A stretch of 64,000 nucleotides of DNA from Rhodobacter sp. CZR27 (GTDB taxonomy: Bacteria; Pseudomonadota; Alphaproteobacteria; Rhodobacterales; Rhodobacteraceae), in NCBI RefSeq assembly GCF_002407205.1, contig NZ_CP023548.1, positions 2,318,501-2,382,500 on the forward strand, read 5' to 3'. Positions 1 through 9,521 of the stretch are shown here, one piece after another. The notes beneath the pieces are model-generated. The model had not been told where the DNA came from. It saw only the letters and a program-made list of their open reading frames with translations, and ran no database searches. Every line of letters starts with the position of its first letter. The stretch's first letter is position 1. The position numbers and the translations under genes were made by a program.

Positions 1-126
1 CGGGGTGGCGGGGGCTGCGGTGTCCGGCGGCGTCACGCCCTCGATCACGATCATCGGCGCCTCGTCAGCCAGGGCGGCGGTGCCCCAGGCGAGAAGGACC
101 ATCGGCAGGATCGGAAGGCGCATCAT
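1..126 (-). CDS. bcsB: BcsB, cellulose synthase periplasmic subunit (5' end only)
   Basis: Only the first 42 codons are inside the window; the gene continues leftward. The visible protein starts MMRLPILPMVLLAWG, reaches ALA-DE, which looks like a signal-peptidase I site, and continues into a Pro/Ala-rich stretch. BcsB is the periplasmic, carbohydrate-binding, membrane-anchored partner of BcsA. Assignment rests on the secretory signal and on position immediately downstream of bcsA, with which it is translationally coupled: the bcsA stop TGA lies inside an ATGATG that offers two start codons (126 or 123). The body of the protein cannot be checked here. Confidence 0.75.
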   Translation of the reverse strand, partial: MMRLPILPMVLLAWGTAALADEAPMIVIEGVTPPDTAAPATP

Positions 127-2489
127 TCCGCCCCCCAGGCAAGAGGCGCGGGCCGCGACGGCACCTGCCACGTGGGATCGAGCAGCTCGTCCGCCCAGTC
201 GGTCCGGCCGCTGAAATCGGATCCGAAGGCCATCAGATGCGCCGGCCGGTCGGGAGGCGCAGCGCGGCGGCGGCGGCGGCGGCCCGGCTCGGCCAGGAAG
301 TCGCCCAGCGTGCGCGGAAGGGTCGACACCGCCAGCCAAAGCACCTGCGCCATGCCGGCGAGCAACCCCTTCGGTCGGCTCGTAGCGGCGCGCATCGCCT
401 GCCAGTGCGCGCTTTCGCCGAAGATCAGATAGGCCACCGTCTCGCGCACCGCGATGGGCTGGCCCGCATCGAACACGAGGCCGACCATCACCGTCCCGCC
501 GTCGCGCCGGGCGGACCGCACGCGGCCCTTCACCATCCGCTCAAGCTGCGGTGCATCCGGAAAGCGCGGCTGGAACTGGATCTGCGTTCCCGGCTCGATC
601 GCCGGGCGCGGATCGCCGGTGCCCGGCAGGCGCAGCAGGAGCCGCACGCCGCTGGTCGAGGCGTCGAGCACGGTGGCCGCCATCGGCCGGTTGCCGAAGG
701 CCGGCAGCAGCGCCTCGGCGGGAACCTCCATCTGGACGCGGGGCGCGGCACGGCGTTGCTGCTTCTCGGCGACGGAGCGCAGCGCGAGTCCGACGAGAAG
801 CAGGTTGAACACCGCCCACCCCCCCACGACGAGCAGCACCGAGCGGTCGCCGGGGAAGGCCAGCCAGCGCGCCGCCGCGGCCGCCACGCCGGCAAGGCAG
901 AGCAGGAAGGTGGCAAGCAGCGGCTTGTAGATCGGCGAGATGTAGTTCTCGCTCAGCGTCTCGTCCTTGGCGGTGACGGCAAAGCGCGCGCTGCGCGGGC
1001 GGAGCAGCGTGCCAAGGATCGCGCGCGTCAGGTAAGGCGCCTGCGCGATCTCGTAGACCTCCGAGACCAGCGGCCATCGCTGCCGCGAGAACAGCGCGTT
1101 CTGGACAAGGAAGCTGACCGCCAGATAGCCCGGCATGTAGGCCAGAACCTCCTCGAAGGTCGCCACGAAGATCTCGACCCCGAAGAACAGGTAGATCATC
1201 GGCGCGATCAGGAAGATCATCCGCACCAGCGGGAAGAACCAGAAACTCATCGAGTTGAGATAGCAAAGCCGCTGCGACAGGCTCAGCCCGCGGCGGAACA
1301 GCGGGTTCTTCAGCATCAGCATCTGCATCATGCCGGTGGCCCAGCGGCCGCGCTGCTGGATGAACGAGGCGAAGGTCTCGGGCTGCAGGCCCGCGATCAT
1401 CGCGCGGTCGAGATAAAGGCTCTTCCAACCGCGGGAATGGATCTCCAGCGCGGTCTCGGCATCCTCGGTGATGGTCTCGCCGGCAAAGCCGCCCACCTCG
1501 TCCAGCGCGCTGCGCCGCAGGACGGCGGCCGAGCCGCAGAAGAACGCCCCGCCCCAGCGGTCGAGGCCGCGGTGGATGCGTCCGTAGAACATCTCGTTCT
1601 CGGGCGGACAGCGGTCGCCGAGGCCGAGGTTGCGCTGGATCGGGTCGGGATTGATGAAGAAATGCGGGGTCTGGACCAGGAACAGCCGGGGGTCGGCGAC
1701 GAAATAGCCGACCGTCCGGGCAAGGAAGTCGCGGCTCGGCACGTGGTCGGCATCGAAGACCACCACGAGGTCGCCCTTCAGCCGCTCGAGCGCGGCGGAC
1801 ATGTTGCCGGCCTTGGCATGCTCGTTGCGCTCCCGCGTGGCATAGACCACGCCGAGGTCGCGGCAAAGCTGCTGCAGTTCGCGCCGCCGCTCCTGCGACC
1901 GGTGGGCAAGCTCGGGATCGGCGGACAGGCAGCGCTCGTCGGTGCCGCCGTCGTCGCACAGCACCACCGTGCGAAGCCGGGCGGGATAGATCATGTTCTT
2001 GGCCGCGGCGAGCGTGACGCTCAGCATGTCGGCCGGCTCGTTGTAGGAGGGCACGAGGATGTCCACCGTCGGCAGATCCTCGGGCTTGACCTGCGGCGGG
2101 AACGGCGGGTCGGTCGGATCCGCGCTGAGGAAGCCGTTGAGGAAGAAGATGCCGATCGAGAAGGTCTCGACCGCGAAGAGAAGGGCCGCGCAGATGAAGG
2201 AGGCCTCGGGTGCCGGCGGCGGCAGCGTCTCGAAGAGCCGCCAGAACCAGTAGCGCAGCACCACGATGCTGGCCGCCGACATCAGCAGGAAGCGCGCCGC
2301 CATGCTTTCGGCCAAGGGCTTGAGCGCCGCCACGAGCACCACCGCCACAAGCGCGATCAGCCCCTGCGTCGAAGGCGCGACAGGGGCGGCCGCCAGCATC
2401 CCGAAGGGCAGCAGCAGCAGCAGCCACGCCGCGATCAGCAGGACGGCGACGATCCGGCGGGGCTCGCGGGCCGGGACATGGGCGGTCAT
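123..2489 (-). CDS. bcsA: BcsA, cellulose synthase catalytic subunit (UDP-forming)
   Basis: Processive family 2 glycosyltransferase of the inner membrane that polymerises UDP-glucose into beta-1,4-glucan and moves the chain into the BcsB channel. The 788 residues match the length of the structurally known R. sphaeroides enzyme, so its numbering applies. Visible features are two N-terminal helices, the DDG motif near 179-181, DAD near 246-248, the TED catalytic-base motif near 341-343 and QQRGRW near 378-383, flanked by further membrane helices. A C-terminal PilZ domain follows, with the cyclic di-GMP motif RRAAPR near 579-584 and DASTSG near 609. All catalytic and effector residues are present, so the enzyme should be active and controlled by cyclic di-GMP. 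It lies 19 bases downstream of the lipoprotein gene and overlaps bcsB. Confidence 0.97.
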   Translation of the reverse strand: MTAHVPAREPRRIVAVLLIAAWLLLLLPFGMLAAAPVAPSTQGLIALVAVVLVAALKPLAESMAARFLLMSAASIVVLRYWFWRLFETLPPPAPEASFICAALLFAVETFSIGIFFLNGFLSADPTDPPFPPQVKPEDLPTVDILVPSYNEPADMLSVTLAAAKNMIYPARLRTVVLCDDGGTDERCLSADPELAHRSQERRRELQQLCRDLGVVYATRERNEHAKAGNMSAALERLKGDLVVVFDADHVPSRDFLARTVGYFVADPRLFLVQTPHFFINPDPIQRNLGLGDRCPPENEMFYGRIHRGLDRWGGAFFCGSAAVLRRSALDEVGGFAGETITEDAETALEIHSRGWKSLYLDRAMIAGLQPETFASFIQQRGRWATGMMQMLMLKNPLFRRGLSLSQRLCYLNSMSFWFFPLVRMIFLIAPMIYLFFGVEIFVATFEEVLAYMPGYLAVSFLVQNALFSRQRWPLVSEVYEIAQAPYLTRAILGTLLRPRSARFAVTAKDETLSENYISPIYKPLLATFLLCLAGVAAAAARWLAFPGDRSVLLVVGGWAVFNLLLVGLALRSVAEKQQRRAAPRVQMEVPAEALLPAFGNRPMAATVLDASTSGVRLLLRLPGTGDPRPAIEPGTQIQFQPRFPDAPQLERMVKGRVRSARRDGGTVMVGLVFDAGQPIAVRETVAYLIFGESAHWQAMRAATSRPKGLLAGMAQVLWLAVSTLPRTLGDFLAEPGRRRRRRAAPPDRPAHLMAFGSDFSGRTDWADELLDPTWQVPSRPAPLAWGAE

Positions 2490-2508
2490 GGGCGGGTCTC
2501 CGGGGGAA

Positions 2509-3228
2509 TCAGGGCAACGGGGCGGCGAGAGGCGAGCGCGTGCGCCCGGCCGCGCCCTGCGCGAGGACCTCGCCGCCGGCGGGCGCCACGCCGGGGAAGC
2601 CGAGGCTTGGGGCCGAGATCGGGCGAAGCGCGTCCTCGGGCCGGCCGCGGACGCAGTTGCGCAGCATCACGTCCAGAACCTCGGCCTGCGCGGGAAGCGG
2701 CCGCGCCGTCGGCGGCATCCGCCGCAGCGCCAGCACGCAGACGGTATCCACGCCGAAGCGCCGCTCGGCATGAACGACGCTGCCCAGCGCATCCTCGCCC
2801 GAGCGCAGGTCGCTGGTGGCCAGCGTGGCGAAGGGCTGTGGCAGCCGGCCCTCGGCATCGGCGAAGGCCGACAGCCCGAGGCGCGGCAGCGCCGTTCCTC
2901 GGGCGGCACGGGCGCGCAGCACCATCATGTTGTCGCCCTCGATCGTCGTCGCGTTCGGCAGGGCGATGCGCTGCTCGACATCGCCGCCAAGGTCCCGCTC
3001 CTGCGTCAGCAGGGCACCGGCCACCGGGATCCAGCGGCGGCTGTCGGGCACGCTGCGGAATTGCGCGGTCTCTTCCCGGATCGAGAGCGCGGGGCGACCG
3101 GGCACCGAGGTCGCCTCGCATCCCGCGACGAGTAGGGCCGCGCCGGCGGCAAGCCAGAGGCCCGCACGAAACCCGAGCGGCGATGTCGATCCTGCGGTCA
3201 TGTCCTGCCCTGCAACCTGCTGCCGCAT
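2509..3228 (-). CDS. BcsN-like lipoprotein of the cellulose operon
   Basis: A 239-residue predicted lipoprotein: a hydrophobic segment ends in the lipobox LVAGC at about residues 32-36, so the mature protein would be lipid-anchored at that cysteine. A second start, MTAGS, at 3201 would give a shorter and more usual signal peptide; I cannot decide between them. The rest is a soluble domain with no catalytic motif I recognise and a low-complexity C-terminus. Position directly upstream of bcsA on the same strand, length and lipobox fit the BcsN family of alphaproteobacterial cellulose operons. The BcsN assignment is inference from context, while the lipoprotein prediction is direct. Confidence 0.6.
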   Translation of the reverse strand: MRQQVAGQDMTAGSTSPLGFRAGLWLAAGAALLVAGCEATSVPGRPALSIREETAQFRSVPDSRRWIPVAGALLTQERDLGGDVEQRIALPNATTIEGDNMMVLRARAARGTALPRLGLSAFADAEGRLPQPFATLATSDLRSGEDALGSVVHAERRFGVDTVCVLALRRMPPTARPLPAQAEVLDVMLRNCVRGRPEDALRPISAPSLGFPGVAPAGGEVLAQGAAGRTRSPLAAPLP

Positions 3229-3591
3229 CCTGCCCGTCCCCGGCCAGCCCGGCTGAGGCCGCCTTCTATCGCACAGGTCGGGAAATGCCGACAGTTTTTC
3301 TCAATGCTACACTTTTTAGGGCCGGGCGACTGTTGCAGCCGTGCATCCTTGAGGCGAGTCACGTCGCACATCCTTCGCCTCGGGCAGATCCGCCGCCTGC
3401 GAAGCCCCGGAAGCGGGCCTGCCGACGCCCGGGTGACGCTACGGAAGCCTCCCTCGCGCTTCTCAGCATGATCGGCGGGGCTTGGCCCGGGACGCGTTCT
3501 CCCCTAACGGTTTGACAGTCCGTTCGACTGTGCTCTAGGTTGAATGCACGGTCGGGCCGCACCCACTGGAACAGGACACGAAGCCGATCGG
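3229..3591. other. Divergent intergenic region between the bcs operon and the EAL gene
   Basis: About 360 bases separate the leftward lipoprotein/bcsA/bcsB operon from the rightward GGDEF-EAL gene. The stretch around 3290-3320 is A/T-rich compared with its surroundings. The right end holds a good sigma70-type element, listed separately. No open frame here has convincing codon use, and I see no RNA gene. Both transcription units should start from this region, so a shared regulator could bind here, although I see no clear operator palindrome. Confidence 0.55.
3512..3541 (+). promoter_or_regulatory. Putative sigma70-type promoter for the GGDEF-EAL gene
   Basis: A perfect TTGACA -35 hexamer lies at 3512-3517, followed after 18 bases by TAGGTT at 3536-3541, which matches the -10 consensus only moderately. 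Transcription would begin near 3548, beyond the most upstream ATG at 3544. This favours the in-frame ATG at 3592 as the start of the downstream gene. Confidence 0.45.
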
Positions 3592-6024
3592 ATGACGGGC
3601 AAGGGACAGCGCGGATCATGGGTGCGTTCGGTCGGGGCATCGGCTGATGCCGGCAAGTTTCATGCCATCCCGACGCCCGCGGAAATCCTCGAAATCATCA
3701 GCGGGCTGCTGCGCGCCCCGCAGGCGTCGATCGAGCGCGCGATCCGCGCGGCGCTTGCGCGGGTCGCCTCGGCCTGCGGCGCGGACCAGGCGCAGGTCTG
3801 CCGCGTGATGCCCGACGGCAGGCTGCGCGCGACCCATGACTGGACCCGCTCGGGGCGGACGCGGGCGCGCCGGCACCGGATGGAGTTCTGCGACGGCTGG
3901 TGCGCCGGCCTGCAGGGCCGCACCCCGACGGTGATCCCCGACAGCGCGGCACTGCCGCAGGGGCCGGAGCGCGAACGGCTCGAGGCCGAGGGGCTGCGCT
4001 CGATGGTGGCGGTGCCGATGCTGCGCGACGGCCGACTTGCCGGCTGCGTCATGCTGGCTTGGGGGCAGTGCCGGACCGAGCTCGCACCCGAGGATGTCAC
4101 GATCCTGCAATCGCTCGCCGAGGTCATGCTGACCGCCGCCCAGCGCCGCGAAAGCGAGCGGCAGGCGGCCGAGGCGGCGCAGGCGCTGCGCGAGGACCGG
4201 CTGCTGCTCGAATCCATCCTGCAGACCAGCACGTCCGCCATCCTCGCCTTCGACGGCGCCGGCCGGATCGTCTTCGCAAATGGCGAGGCGGCGGCGCTTC
4301 TGGGCGCGGAGCCCGGGGCCCTGCCCGGCCGGACGCTGGAGGCCATCGGCTGCCGCCTGCTCTCGCGCGAGGGCGAGCCGCTGCCGGCGACCGCCATGCC
4401 GGTCGCGCGCGCCCTGGCCGAGGGGCAGGCGCTGCGCGACCTTCACCATGTGCTGCTGGGCGCGGACGGGCGGCAGCGGGTGCTGTCGGTCAACGCGGCT
4501 CCGGTGGCACCGACCGGCGCCTCGGGGGTGCGGGTCGTGCTGACCGTCGATGACGTCACGGGGCAGGTTTCGGCGGATACCGCGTTGCGCACGGCGCTGG
4601 CCGAGGCGCATCAGCTGGCCTTCTTCGATCCGCTGACCGGGCACTACAACCGCCGCGGCCTTGTCGAGGTGCTGCGCGACTGCCTGCAGACCTGCGTGCG
4701 CGAGAACGGCCACCTTGCGCTGCTCTACATCGACGTGGACGGCATGCGGCAGGTCAACGGCACGCGCGGCCAGTGGCTGGGCGACCGGCTGCTTCAGGCG
4801 GTGGCGGCGCGGCTGGACGGCCTGCGGCCCGAGGGCGGCGATCTCGGGCGCATCTCGGCGGACGAGTTCGTCATGACCTGCGGCGAGCTTCACGCCGATC
4901 CCTCGGCGGCGGTGGCCGCGGCGGAAGCGCGGGCCGGGCAGATCCTCGCCACGCTGCGCGCGCCCTTCCAGGTGGACGGCCTGTCGCTGGAGATCACCGC
5001 AAGCATCGGCCTTGCGGCGATCTCGGCGGGAAACACCGTCGACGGCCTGCTGAAGGGCGTGGACCTCGCGGTGATGGCCGCCAAGGCCGAGGGCGGCGAC
5101 CGCGCCCGCGCCTATCGCGCCGACATGGAGCAGGACATGGTCGGCCGCGTCGCCCTCGCGCAGGAACTGCGCGAGGCGGTGCGCCGCAACGAGTTCCGCA
5201 TCTTCTTCGAACCGCTGGTGCGGCTGGGCGCCAACGGCCTCGAGATCGTGGGCCAGGAGGCGCTGATCCGCTGGCAGCACCCGCAGCGCGGCCTGCTTGC
5301 ACCGCTCGCCTTCATCCCCTTCGCGGAAGAGACCGGCTTCATCCGCGACATCGATCTCTGGGTGCTGCGGGCGGCCGCGGAGGTGCTCGCCGGCTGGGCG
5401 CAGGATCCGGCGCGGCGGCACCTGCGGATGTCGGTCAACATCAGCTCGGCGCAGTTCCTGTCGGAGGAGTTCGGGCCGACCCTGCGCGAGGTTCTGGCCG
5501 AGACCGGGGCCGACCCCTCCCGGATCGAGCTGGAGGTCACCGAGGGCACGCTGCTGTCCAACCTCGGCGCGGCGCGGGCGACCATGATGGACCTGCGCTC
5601 GCTCGGCCTGACCATCGCGCTCGACGATTTCGGCACCGGCTTCTCGTCGCTCAGCTACCTGCGCGACCTGCCGGTGGACGTGCTGAAGATCGATCGCAGC
5701 TTCCTTGGTGGCCTGTCCGGGCCGAAGACCAACATGACCATCCTCGAGGGCATCATCGGCCTCGCCCGCGGTCTGGGCGTCGAGATGGTGGCCGAAGGGG
5801 TCGAGACGCCGTCACAGCTCGCCTGGCTTCGCGACAAGGGCTGCCGGACCTTCCAGGGCTACCTGTTCGGCCGCCCCTCGCCCGAGCCTCAGCTGGAGCT
5901 TCCGCCGGGGATCGAGGCGCCCGGATCGCCCGCCCCGGCGGCGGATCCGGCGGTGTCAGGGCTCGACGCTCCAGCGCCCGCCGCCGCCGTGGAAGGCGCG
6001 GCTGTCGGTGATCCGGAAGCCTGA
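3592..6024 (+). CDS. GAF-PAS-GGDEF(degenerate)-EAL protein, probable cyclic di-GMP phosphodiesterase
   Basis: About 810 residues, soluble, with no signal peptide or membrane segment. Order: a GAF-like sensor domain near 30-175, a PAS domain near 190-325, a GGDEF domain near 340-490 whose signature reads SADEF (about residue 422) instead of GGDEF, and an EAL domain near 500-750. The EAL motif EALIRW (556), the VNIS segment, DDFGTG, KIDRSF, AEGVET and QGYLFG are all intact. The sequence therefore predicts an inactive cyclase and an active phosphodiesterase cleaving cyclic di-GMP to pGpG, tuned by two sensory domains. No RxxD inhibitory site is seen at the usual distance. It sits divergently beside bcsA, whose PilZ domain binds cyclic di-GMP. 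The start is uncertain (3544 is also possible); 3592 was chosen from the promoter position. The last 69 bases overlap the convergent phosphoesterase gene. Confidence 0.9.
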   Translation: MTGKGQRGSWVRSVGASADAGKFHAIPTPAEILEIISGLLRAPQASIERAIRAALARVASACGADQAQVCRVMPDGRLRATHDWTRSGRTRARRHRMEFCDGWCAGLQGRTPTVIPDSAALPQGPERERLEAEGLRSMVAVPMLRDGRLAGCVMLAWGQCRTELAPEDVTILQSLAEVMLTAAQRRESERQAAEAAQALREDRLLLESILQTSTSAILAFDGAGRIVFANGEAAALLGAEPGALPGRTLEAIGCRLLSREGEPLPATAMPVARALAEGQALRDLHHVLLGADGRQRVLSVNAAPVAPTGASGVRVVLTVDDVTGQVSADTALRTALAEAHQLAFFDPLTGHYNRRGLVEVLRDCLQTCVRENGHLALLYIDVDGMRQVNGTRGQWLGDRLLQAVAARLDGLRPEGGDLGRISADEFVMTCGELHADPSAAVAAAEARAGQILATLRAPFQVDGLSLEITASIGLAAISAGNTVDGLLKGVDLAVMAAKAEGGDRARAYRADMEQDMVGRVALAQELREAVRRNEFRIFFEPLVRLGANGLEIVGQEALIRWQHPQRGLLAPLAFIPFAEETGFIRDIDLWVLRAAAEVLAGWAQDPARRHLRMSVNISSAQFLSEEFGPTLREVLAETGADPSRIELEVTEGTLLSNLGAARATMMDLRSLGLTIALDDFGTGFSSLSYLRDLPVDVLKIDRSFLGGLSGPKTNMTILEGIIGLARGLGVEMVAEGVETPSQLAWLRDKGCRTFQGYLFGRPSPEPQLELPPGIEAPGSPAPAADPAVSGLDAPAPAAAVEGAAVGDPEA

Positions 6025-6756
6025 GGCATCCTCGCAGGCGACGTAGCGCTGCACGCGGATCCGGGCGGACGAGACCTCGAGCAGGTTGAAGTCGTTGGGC
6101 TCTCCGCGCACCCGGGTCGAGAGGCCGGTGCCGGCATGGACCTGCAGCACCACCCCGCGGCCCGCGGCCTCGGCGAAGGGACCGACGCGCCAGGTGTGCA
6201 GATGGCCCGAAAGGACCACGTCGGCGCCGCAGCCGGCCAGATCCTCGATGGCGCGTCCCGCCCCGTGCATCAGTTCCTTGTCGTCCTCGGGCGTGTGCTC
6301 CATCGGGTGATGCACCACGACGATGCGGACCCGTTCCGTCTCGCCCGCGAAACTGCGGCGGATGCGGGCCAGCGAGCGCGACCGGAACCAGCCGCGCTGC
6401 CAGGCCAGCGGATTCACCGTATTGGCGCCGACCACGATCATCTCGTCGTCGATCCAGCAGGGTTCCAGGTCGCGGCCGAACCAGCGGCGGTAGCGTTGCC
6501 ACGGCTTCACCAGCCGCACCGCAAGATTGTGCAGCGGCACGTCATGGTTGCCCGGCACCACCAGGACCGGCGGCTTCAGCGCCGCGACGAAGGTCGCCGC
6601 CGCGCGGAACTGCGCCTCGGTCGCCCGCTGCGTCAGGTCGCCCGAGATCGCCACCAGATCCGGCTCTAGGCTGTTCACCGTCTCGATCAGCGGCCGCATG
6701 AGCTCCGGTCGGTCGCGGCCGAAATGGAGGTCAGACAGATGGAGAACCCGCCTCAT
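5956..6756 (-). CDS. Calcineurin-like metallophosphoesterase
   Basis: A 266-residue cytoplasmic enzyme with the full binuclear-metal signature: DLHF (D9, H11), GDLT (D40), GNHD (70-72), an HHP motif, then GHLH. The arrangement resembles class III cyclic-nucleotide phosphodiesterases such as CpdA, but substrate cannot be decided; UDP-diacylglucosamine or other phosphodiesters are equally possible for this superfamily. It is the last gene of a leftward group and overlaps the stop of the upstream kinase-like gene's ATG by four bases (ATGA), indicating translational coupling. Its final 69 bases run antisense to the end of the EAL gene. Confidence 0.9.
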   Translation of the reverse strand: MRRVLHLSDLHFGRDRPELMRPLIETVNSLEPDLVAISGDLTQRATEAQFRAAATFVAALKPPVLVVPGNHDVPLHNLAVRLVKPWQRYRRWFGRDLEPCWIDDEMIVVGANTVNPLAWQRGWFRSRSLARIRRSFAGETERVRIVVVHHPMEHTPEDDKELMHGAGRAIEDLAGCGADVVLSGHLHTWRVGPFAEAAGRGVVLQVHAGTGLSTRVRGEPNDFNLLEVSSARIRVQRYVACEDASGFRITDSRAFHGGGGRWSVEP

Positions 6757-7670
6757 CGCACGTCGCGATCCCAGTGCCCGGGCACGGTGACCTCCAGCGC
6801 GCCCTCGATGGCGCGCAGGTCGAACGGTGGCACCATCCGCTCGCGCTCGCCGTCAAGGGCGACGTGCCAGCGCCGGCTGCGGCCGGCGGGCAGGTCGATC
6901 TCGACATGCGGGCCGCTCATCATCGCGTAGTTCTGGTCGACGCTGGCATAGCCCAGCGCGAGTGCCGCCGCGTTGCGGAACATGCCGAGCCGCCCGGTGT
7001 CGGGCGCGATGAAGACCACGAGATCCCCTGCCGCCACCCGGTCCGAGCCTTCAAGCTTCATCTGTTCCAGCTGGAAGGCGTTGTTTACCACGAAGATCAG
7101 CGGCGAGCGCACGATCCGTTCCTCGCCGCCGGCCCGGACGTGCAGGCGCAGCGGCCTGCCCATCCTTGCCAGCACCTTCAGCACCGACCAGTAGGCAAGG
7201 AAGCGGCTGCGGCCCCAGCGGCCATAGATCTCCTCGCGCACCTTCAGGATCGCCGGATACACGCCAAGGCTCGCGTTGTTCAGGAAGACCTGCCCGTTCA
7301 CGGTGGCGACGCGGATGGGCGCCGTGCGGCCGGCGCAGATCACCGCCACCGACTCGTCAAGATCGTCCGGCAGCGCCAGCGAGCGCGCGAAATAGTTGAA
7401 TGTGCCCAGCGGCAGGATGCCCATCCGCCGCCCGCTCTGCGACAGGGCGGCGGCGACGGCGCAGATCGTGCCGTCGCCCCCCGCGGCCACGATGGTGCCG
7501 AAGCCGCGCTCGACTGCCTCGCGCGCAACGGCCTCGATCTGGCTGCCATCCTCGACCAGATCGACGTGCACCTCGACACCCTGCGCCCGGAAGGCGTCGC
7601 GGACGCGATCCGCCTCCTCGCCCTTGCCGGAGCCGGCATTCATCACCACACAGATGTCGGGCTGGGCCAT
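6753..7670 (-). CDS. Diacylglycerol kinase-like lipid kinase (DAGK_cat / YegS family)
   Basis: A 305-residue protein with the catalytic-domain signature NAGSGKG near residue 11 and GGDGT at 64-68, followed by GILPLGTFNYFAR. Members phosphorylate diacylglycerol, phosphatidylglycerol or sphingoid-type lipids with ATP at the inner membrane surface. There is no membrane helix, so this is not the small integral DgkA type. It is coupled by a four-base overlap to the metallophosphoesterase, so a kinase and a phosphatase/phosphodiesterase are made together. I infer a role in lipid head-group turnover; the lipid substrate is unknown. Confidence 0.88.
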   Translation of the reverse strand: MAQPDICVVMNAGSGKGEEADRVRDAFRAQGVEVHVDLVEDGSQIEAVAREAVERGFGTIVAAGGDGTICAVAAALSQSGRRMGILPLGTFNYFARSLALPDDLDESVAVICAGRTAPIRVATVNGQVFLNNASLGVYPAILKVREEIYGRWGRSRFLAYWSVLKVLARMGRPLRLHVRAGGEERIVRSPLIFVVNNAFQLEQMKLEGSDRVAAGDLVVFIAPDTGRLGMFRNAAALALGYASVDQNYAMMSGPHVEIDLPAGRSRRWHVALDGERERMVPPFDLRAIEGALEVTVPGHWDRDVR

Positions 7671-7746
7671 GCTTCTCTCCGCTCTCGTGCCTCACGGCAC
7701 CATCGCAGCCGCCCGGCCAAACGCCCCTTCGGCGGGCCGGTTCCGC

Positions 7747-8316
7747 TCAGGCCTCGACCAGCTCGTGTTCGAACACGTCGATGCGGAACCCGGTGCCAAG
7801 ATAGCTGGCGGTCAGCGGCCAGCCGAGCGAGGCCGCCAGCAGCGCCTGCGGCCGGAAGGCCTCTCCCGGTTCCTCGAAGGCCATGCGCCGCAGGCAGAGA
7901 AGGTCCGCAGCCGGCGCAACCTCGCCGATCCGCCGCGCGAGGTGCCGGATCTGGTCGGGGCGCAGCTCGTGCAGGATGTCGCTCAGCACCACCAGGTCGA
8001 ACTCGCGATCCGGGATGTCGGAGGGCAGCAGGGCTTGGCGGAATTCCATCGCGGCCATCGGCGACGGCTCGGCACCGGCGGCCTCGATCGCATCGGCATC
8101 CCCGTCCAGCCCCAGGTAGGCATCCGCCCGGCCAGACAGGCGGCGGCCCAGCGCCCCCGCCCCGCAGCCAAGCTCCAGGACGCTGCGGTAGTGCTGCCGC
8201 GGCAGGAAAGCGAGCGCCTGGGTTTGCATCCGACGCTCGGACAGGCCGAACGCAAGGCTGGGGTGCCCCGCGATATCGAGGCAGCGGTCCAGGGTCTGGG
8301 CCAGGGTCAGGTGCAT
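7747..8316 (-). CDS. Class I SAM-dependent methyltransferase (NodS-like)
   Basis: A 189-residue protein with the Rossmann motif I VLELGCGAGALG at 46-57, an acidic motif II (GLDGD) and a post-I segment LVVLSDILHEL. Overall pattern resembles small NodS/UbiE-type methyltransferases. The frame is open further upstream, but the ATG at 8316 is preceded by GGAGA at proper spacing and the family begins here, so I reject the longer version. It lies 76 bases upstream of the lipid-kinase gene on the same strand and may share its transcript. Substrate unknown. Confidence 0.8.
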   Translation of the reverse strand: MHLTLAQTLDRCLDIAGHPSLAFGLSERRMQTQALAFLPRQHYRSVLELGCGAGALGRRLSGRADAYLGLDGDADAIEAAGAEPSPMAAMEFRQALLPSDIPDREFDLVVLSDILHELRPDQIRHLARRIGEVAPAADLLCLRRMAFEEPGEAFRPQALLAASLGWPLTASYLGTGFRIDVFEHELVEA

Positions 8317-8419
8317 GTGCTTTCTCCGCGCTTCAAGTTGGCAGCCGCCGTCCGTGGACGGTGCGCGACACCAAGCCGGGCCGCCGGGGTCCGTTCCGGA
8401 CGATCCGACAAAAGACGTG

Positions 8420-9439
8420 TCACTGTTGCCCGAAAGTCGCAATCGGCGGCTTGTCCCGCTCCAGATAGTCGAAGACATAGAGTTCGCGGATCAGCGCAAG
8501 GCCAAGGGCCGCCAGCGGCGTGGCCAGCAAGAGCCCCATCAGGCCGAACAGGACGCCGAGCAGCAACTGGGCCGAGATGATCAGTGCGGGCGGCAGATCC
8601 ACCTGTTCCTTCTGCACGAGCGGAGTGATCAGGTAGCTCTCGAGCGTCTGCACCCCGAGATAGACCGCGACCACCAGCCCGACGAGGCCCCAGCCCTCGG
8701 GCAGGGCAAGCAGCAGCGCGGGCAGCGCCGCGATGACCGGGCCGATGTTCGGGATGAAGGCAAGCAGCGCCGCGATCAGCCCCAGGATGAAGGCCAGGGG
8801 CACGCCGATCAGCCAAAGCCCCAGCCAGGTGAGCACGCCGACCACCGTCATCGAGATGAGCTGCCCGCCCAGCCAGCCGCGCAGGGTGCGGTTCGCGATG
8901 TCCATGATCTCGTCGCCGCGCGGCCGGACCGGCGGCGCCAGCAGCGCGCGCAGCCCGCGCCGGTAAAGGCCGGGATCGATCGCGGTGTAAAGGCCGATGA
9001 ACAGGATGATGACGAGGTTGCCCAGCGCGCCGAAGGTGGCGCTGACCGCGGTCGAGGCAAAGCCGCCCTCGCCCGACATCAGCCGGGACGGCGCGAGGCG
9101 CGACAGCAGGGTCGAGCCCCAGGAATATTGCGCGATGCGCTCGCGCAGGCCCTCGAAGGCCGGGGGAAGCTGGCGCGTCAGTTCCTCGATCTGGTCGAAC
9201 ATGTCGGCGGCGAAGGACAGGAACGCTCCGGCCAGCGCGGCGAGGCAAAGGAGGATGAAGACCGCGATGCCGCCGCCCCGCGGCAGGCCGGTCAGGCCCG
9301 AGACGATCTCGCCGCCCGCCGACAGGAAGACGCCGAACAGGATGGCGGCAAAGATCACCAGCAGCACGTCCGGGGCGATCACGACCAGCACCGCCAGCAC
9401 GAGCGCCAGCACCAAGAGGGAAACCGTCCGCCGGCGCAT
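8420..9439 (-). CDS. AI-2E family transporter (PerM-like membrane protein)
   Basis: A 339-residue integral membrane protein with about eight hydrophobic helices: a pair at the N-terminus, one near residue 60, a soluble middle segment, then a C-terminal cluster containing GLIAALLAFIPNIGPVIAA, the typical family signature. Family members are putative permeases; only a few export autoinducer-2 and others act as Na+/H+ antiporters, so no substrate is given. A GGAGG ribosome site precedes the ATG. It ends 103 bases before the methyltransferase start on the same strand. Confidence 0.9.
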   Translation of the reverse strand: MRRRTVSLLVLALVLAVLVVIAPDVLLVIFAAILFGVFLSAGGEIVSGLTGLPRGGGIAVFILLCLAALAGAFLSFAADMFDQIEELTRQLPPAFEGLRERIAQYSWGSTLLSRLAPSRLMSGEGGFASTAVSATFGALGNLVIILFIGLYTAIDPGLYRRGLRALLAPPVRPRGDEIMDIANRTLRGWLGGQLISMTVVGVLTWLGLWLIGVPLAFILGLIAALLAFIPNIGPVIAALPALLLALPEGWGLVGLVVAVYLGVQTLESYLITPLVQKEQVDLPPALIISAQLLLGVLFGLMGLLLATPLAALGLALIRELYVFDYLERDKPPIATFGQQ

Positions 9440-9521
9440 CGTTCCTCCGCATCAGTCTGGGGCCAACGTCCTGGTCCGGCGCCTGTTCCCCGCCGCCTGC
9501 CGGTCGGCGCACCAGTCGCAC

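Noticed and set aside
237..3515. A very long open frame antisense to bcsA and the lipoprotein gene
   Set aside because: High-GC shadow: Arg/His/Ala/Gly-rich, no domain, opposite to clearly coding genes. The same applies to long antisense frames over 3616-5421, 26841-29330, 29368-31995 and 36702-38321.
3544..3591. ATG at 3544 as the start of the EAL protein
   Set aside because: It lies upstream of the transcription start predicted from the TTGACA element and has no clear ribosome site; not excluded.
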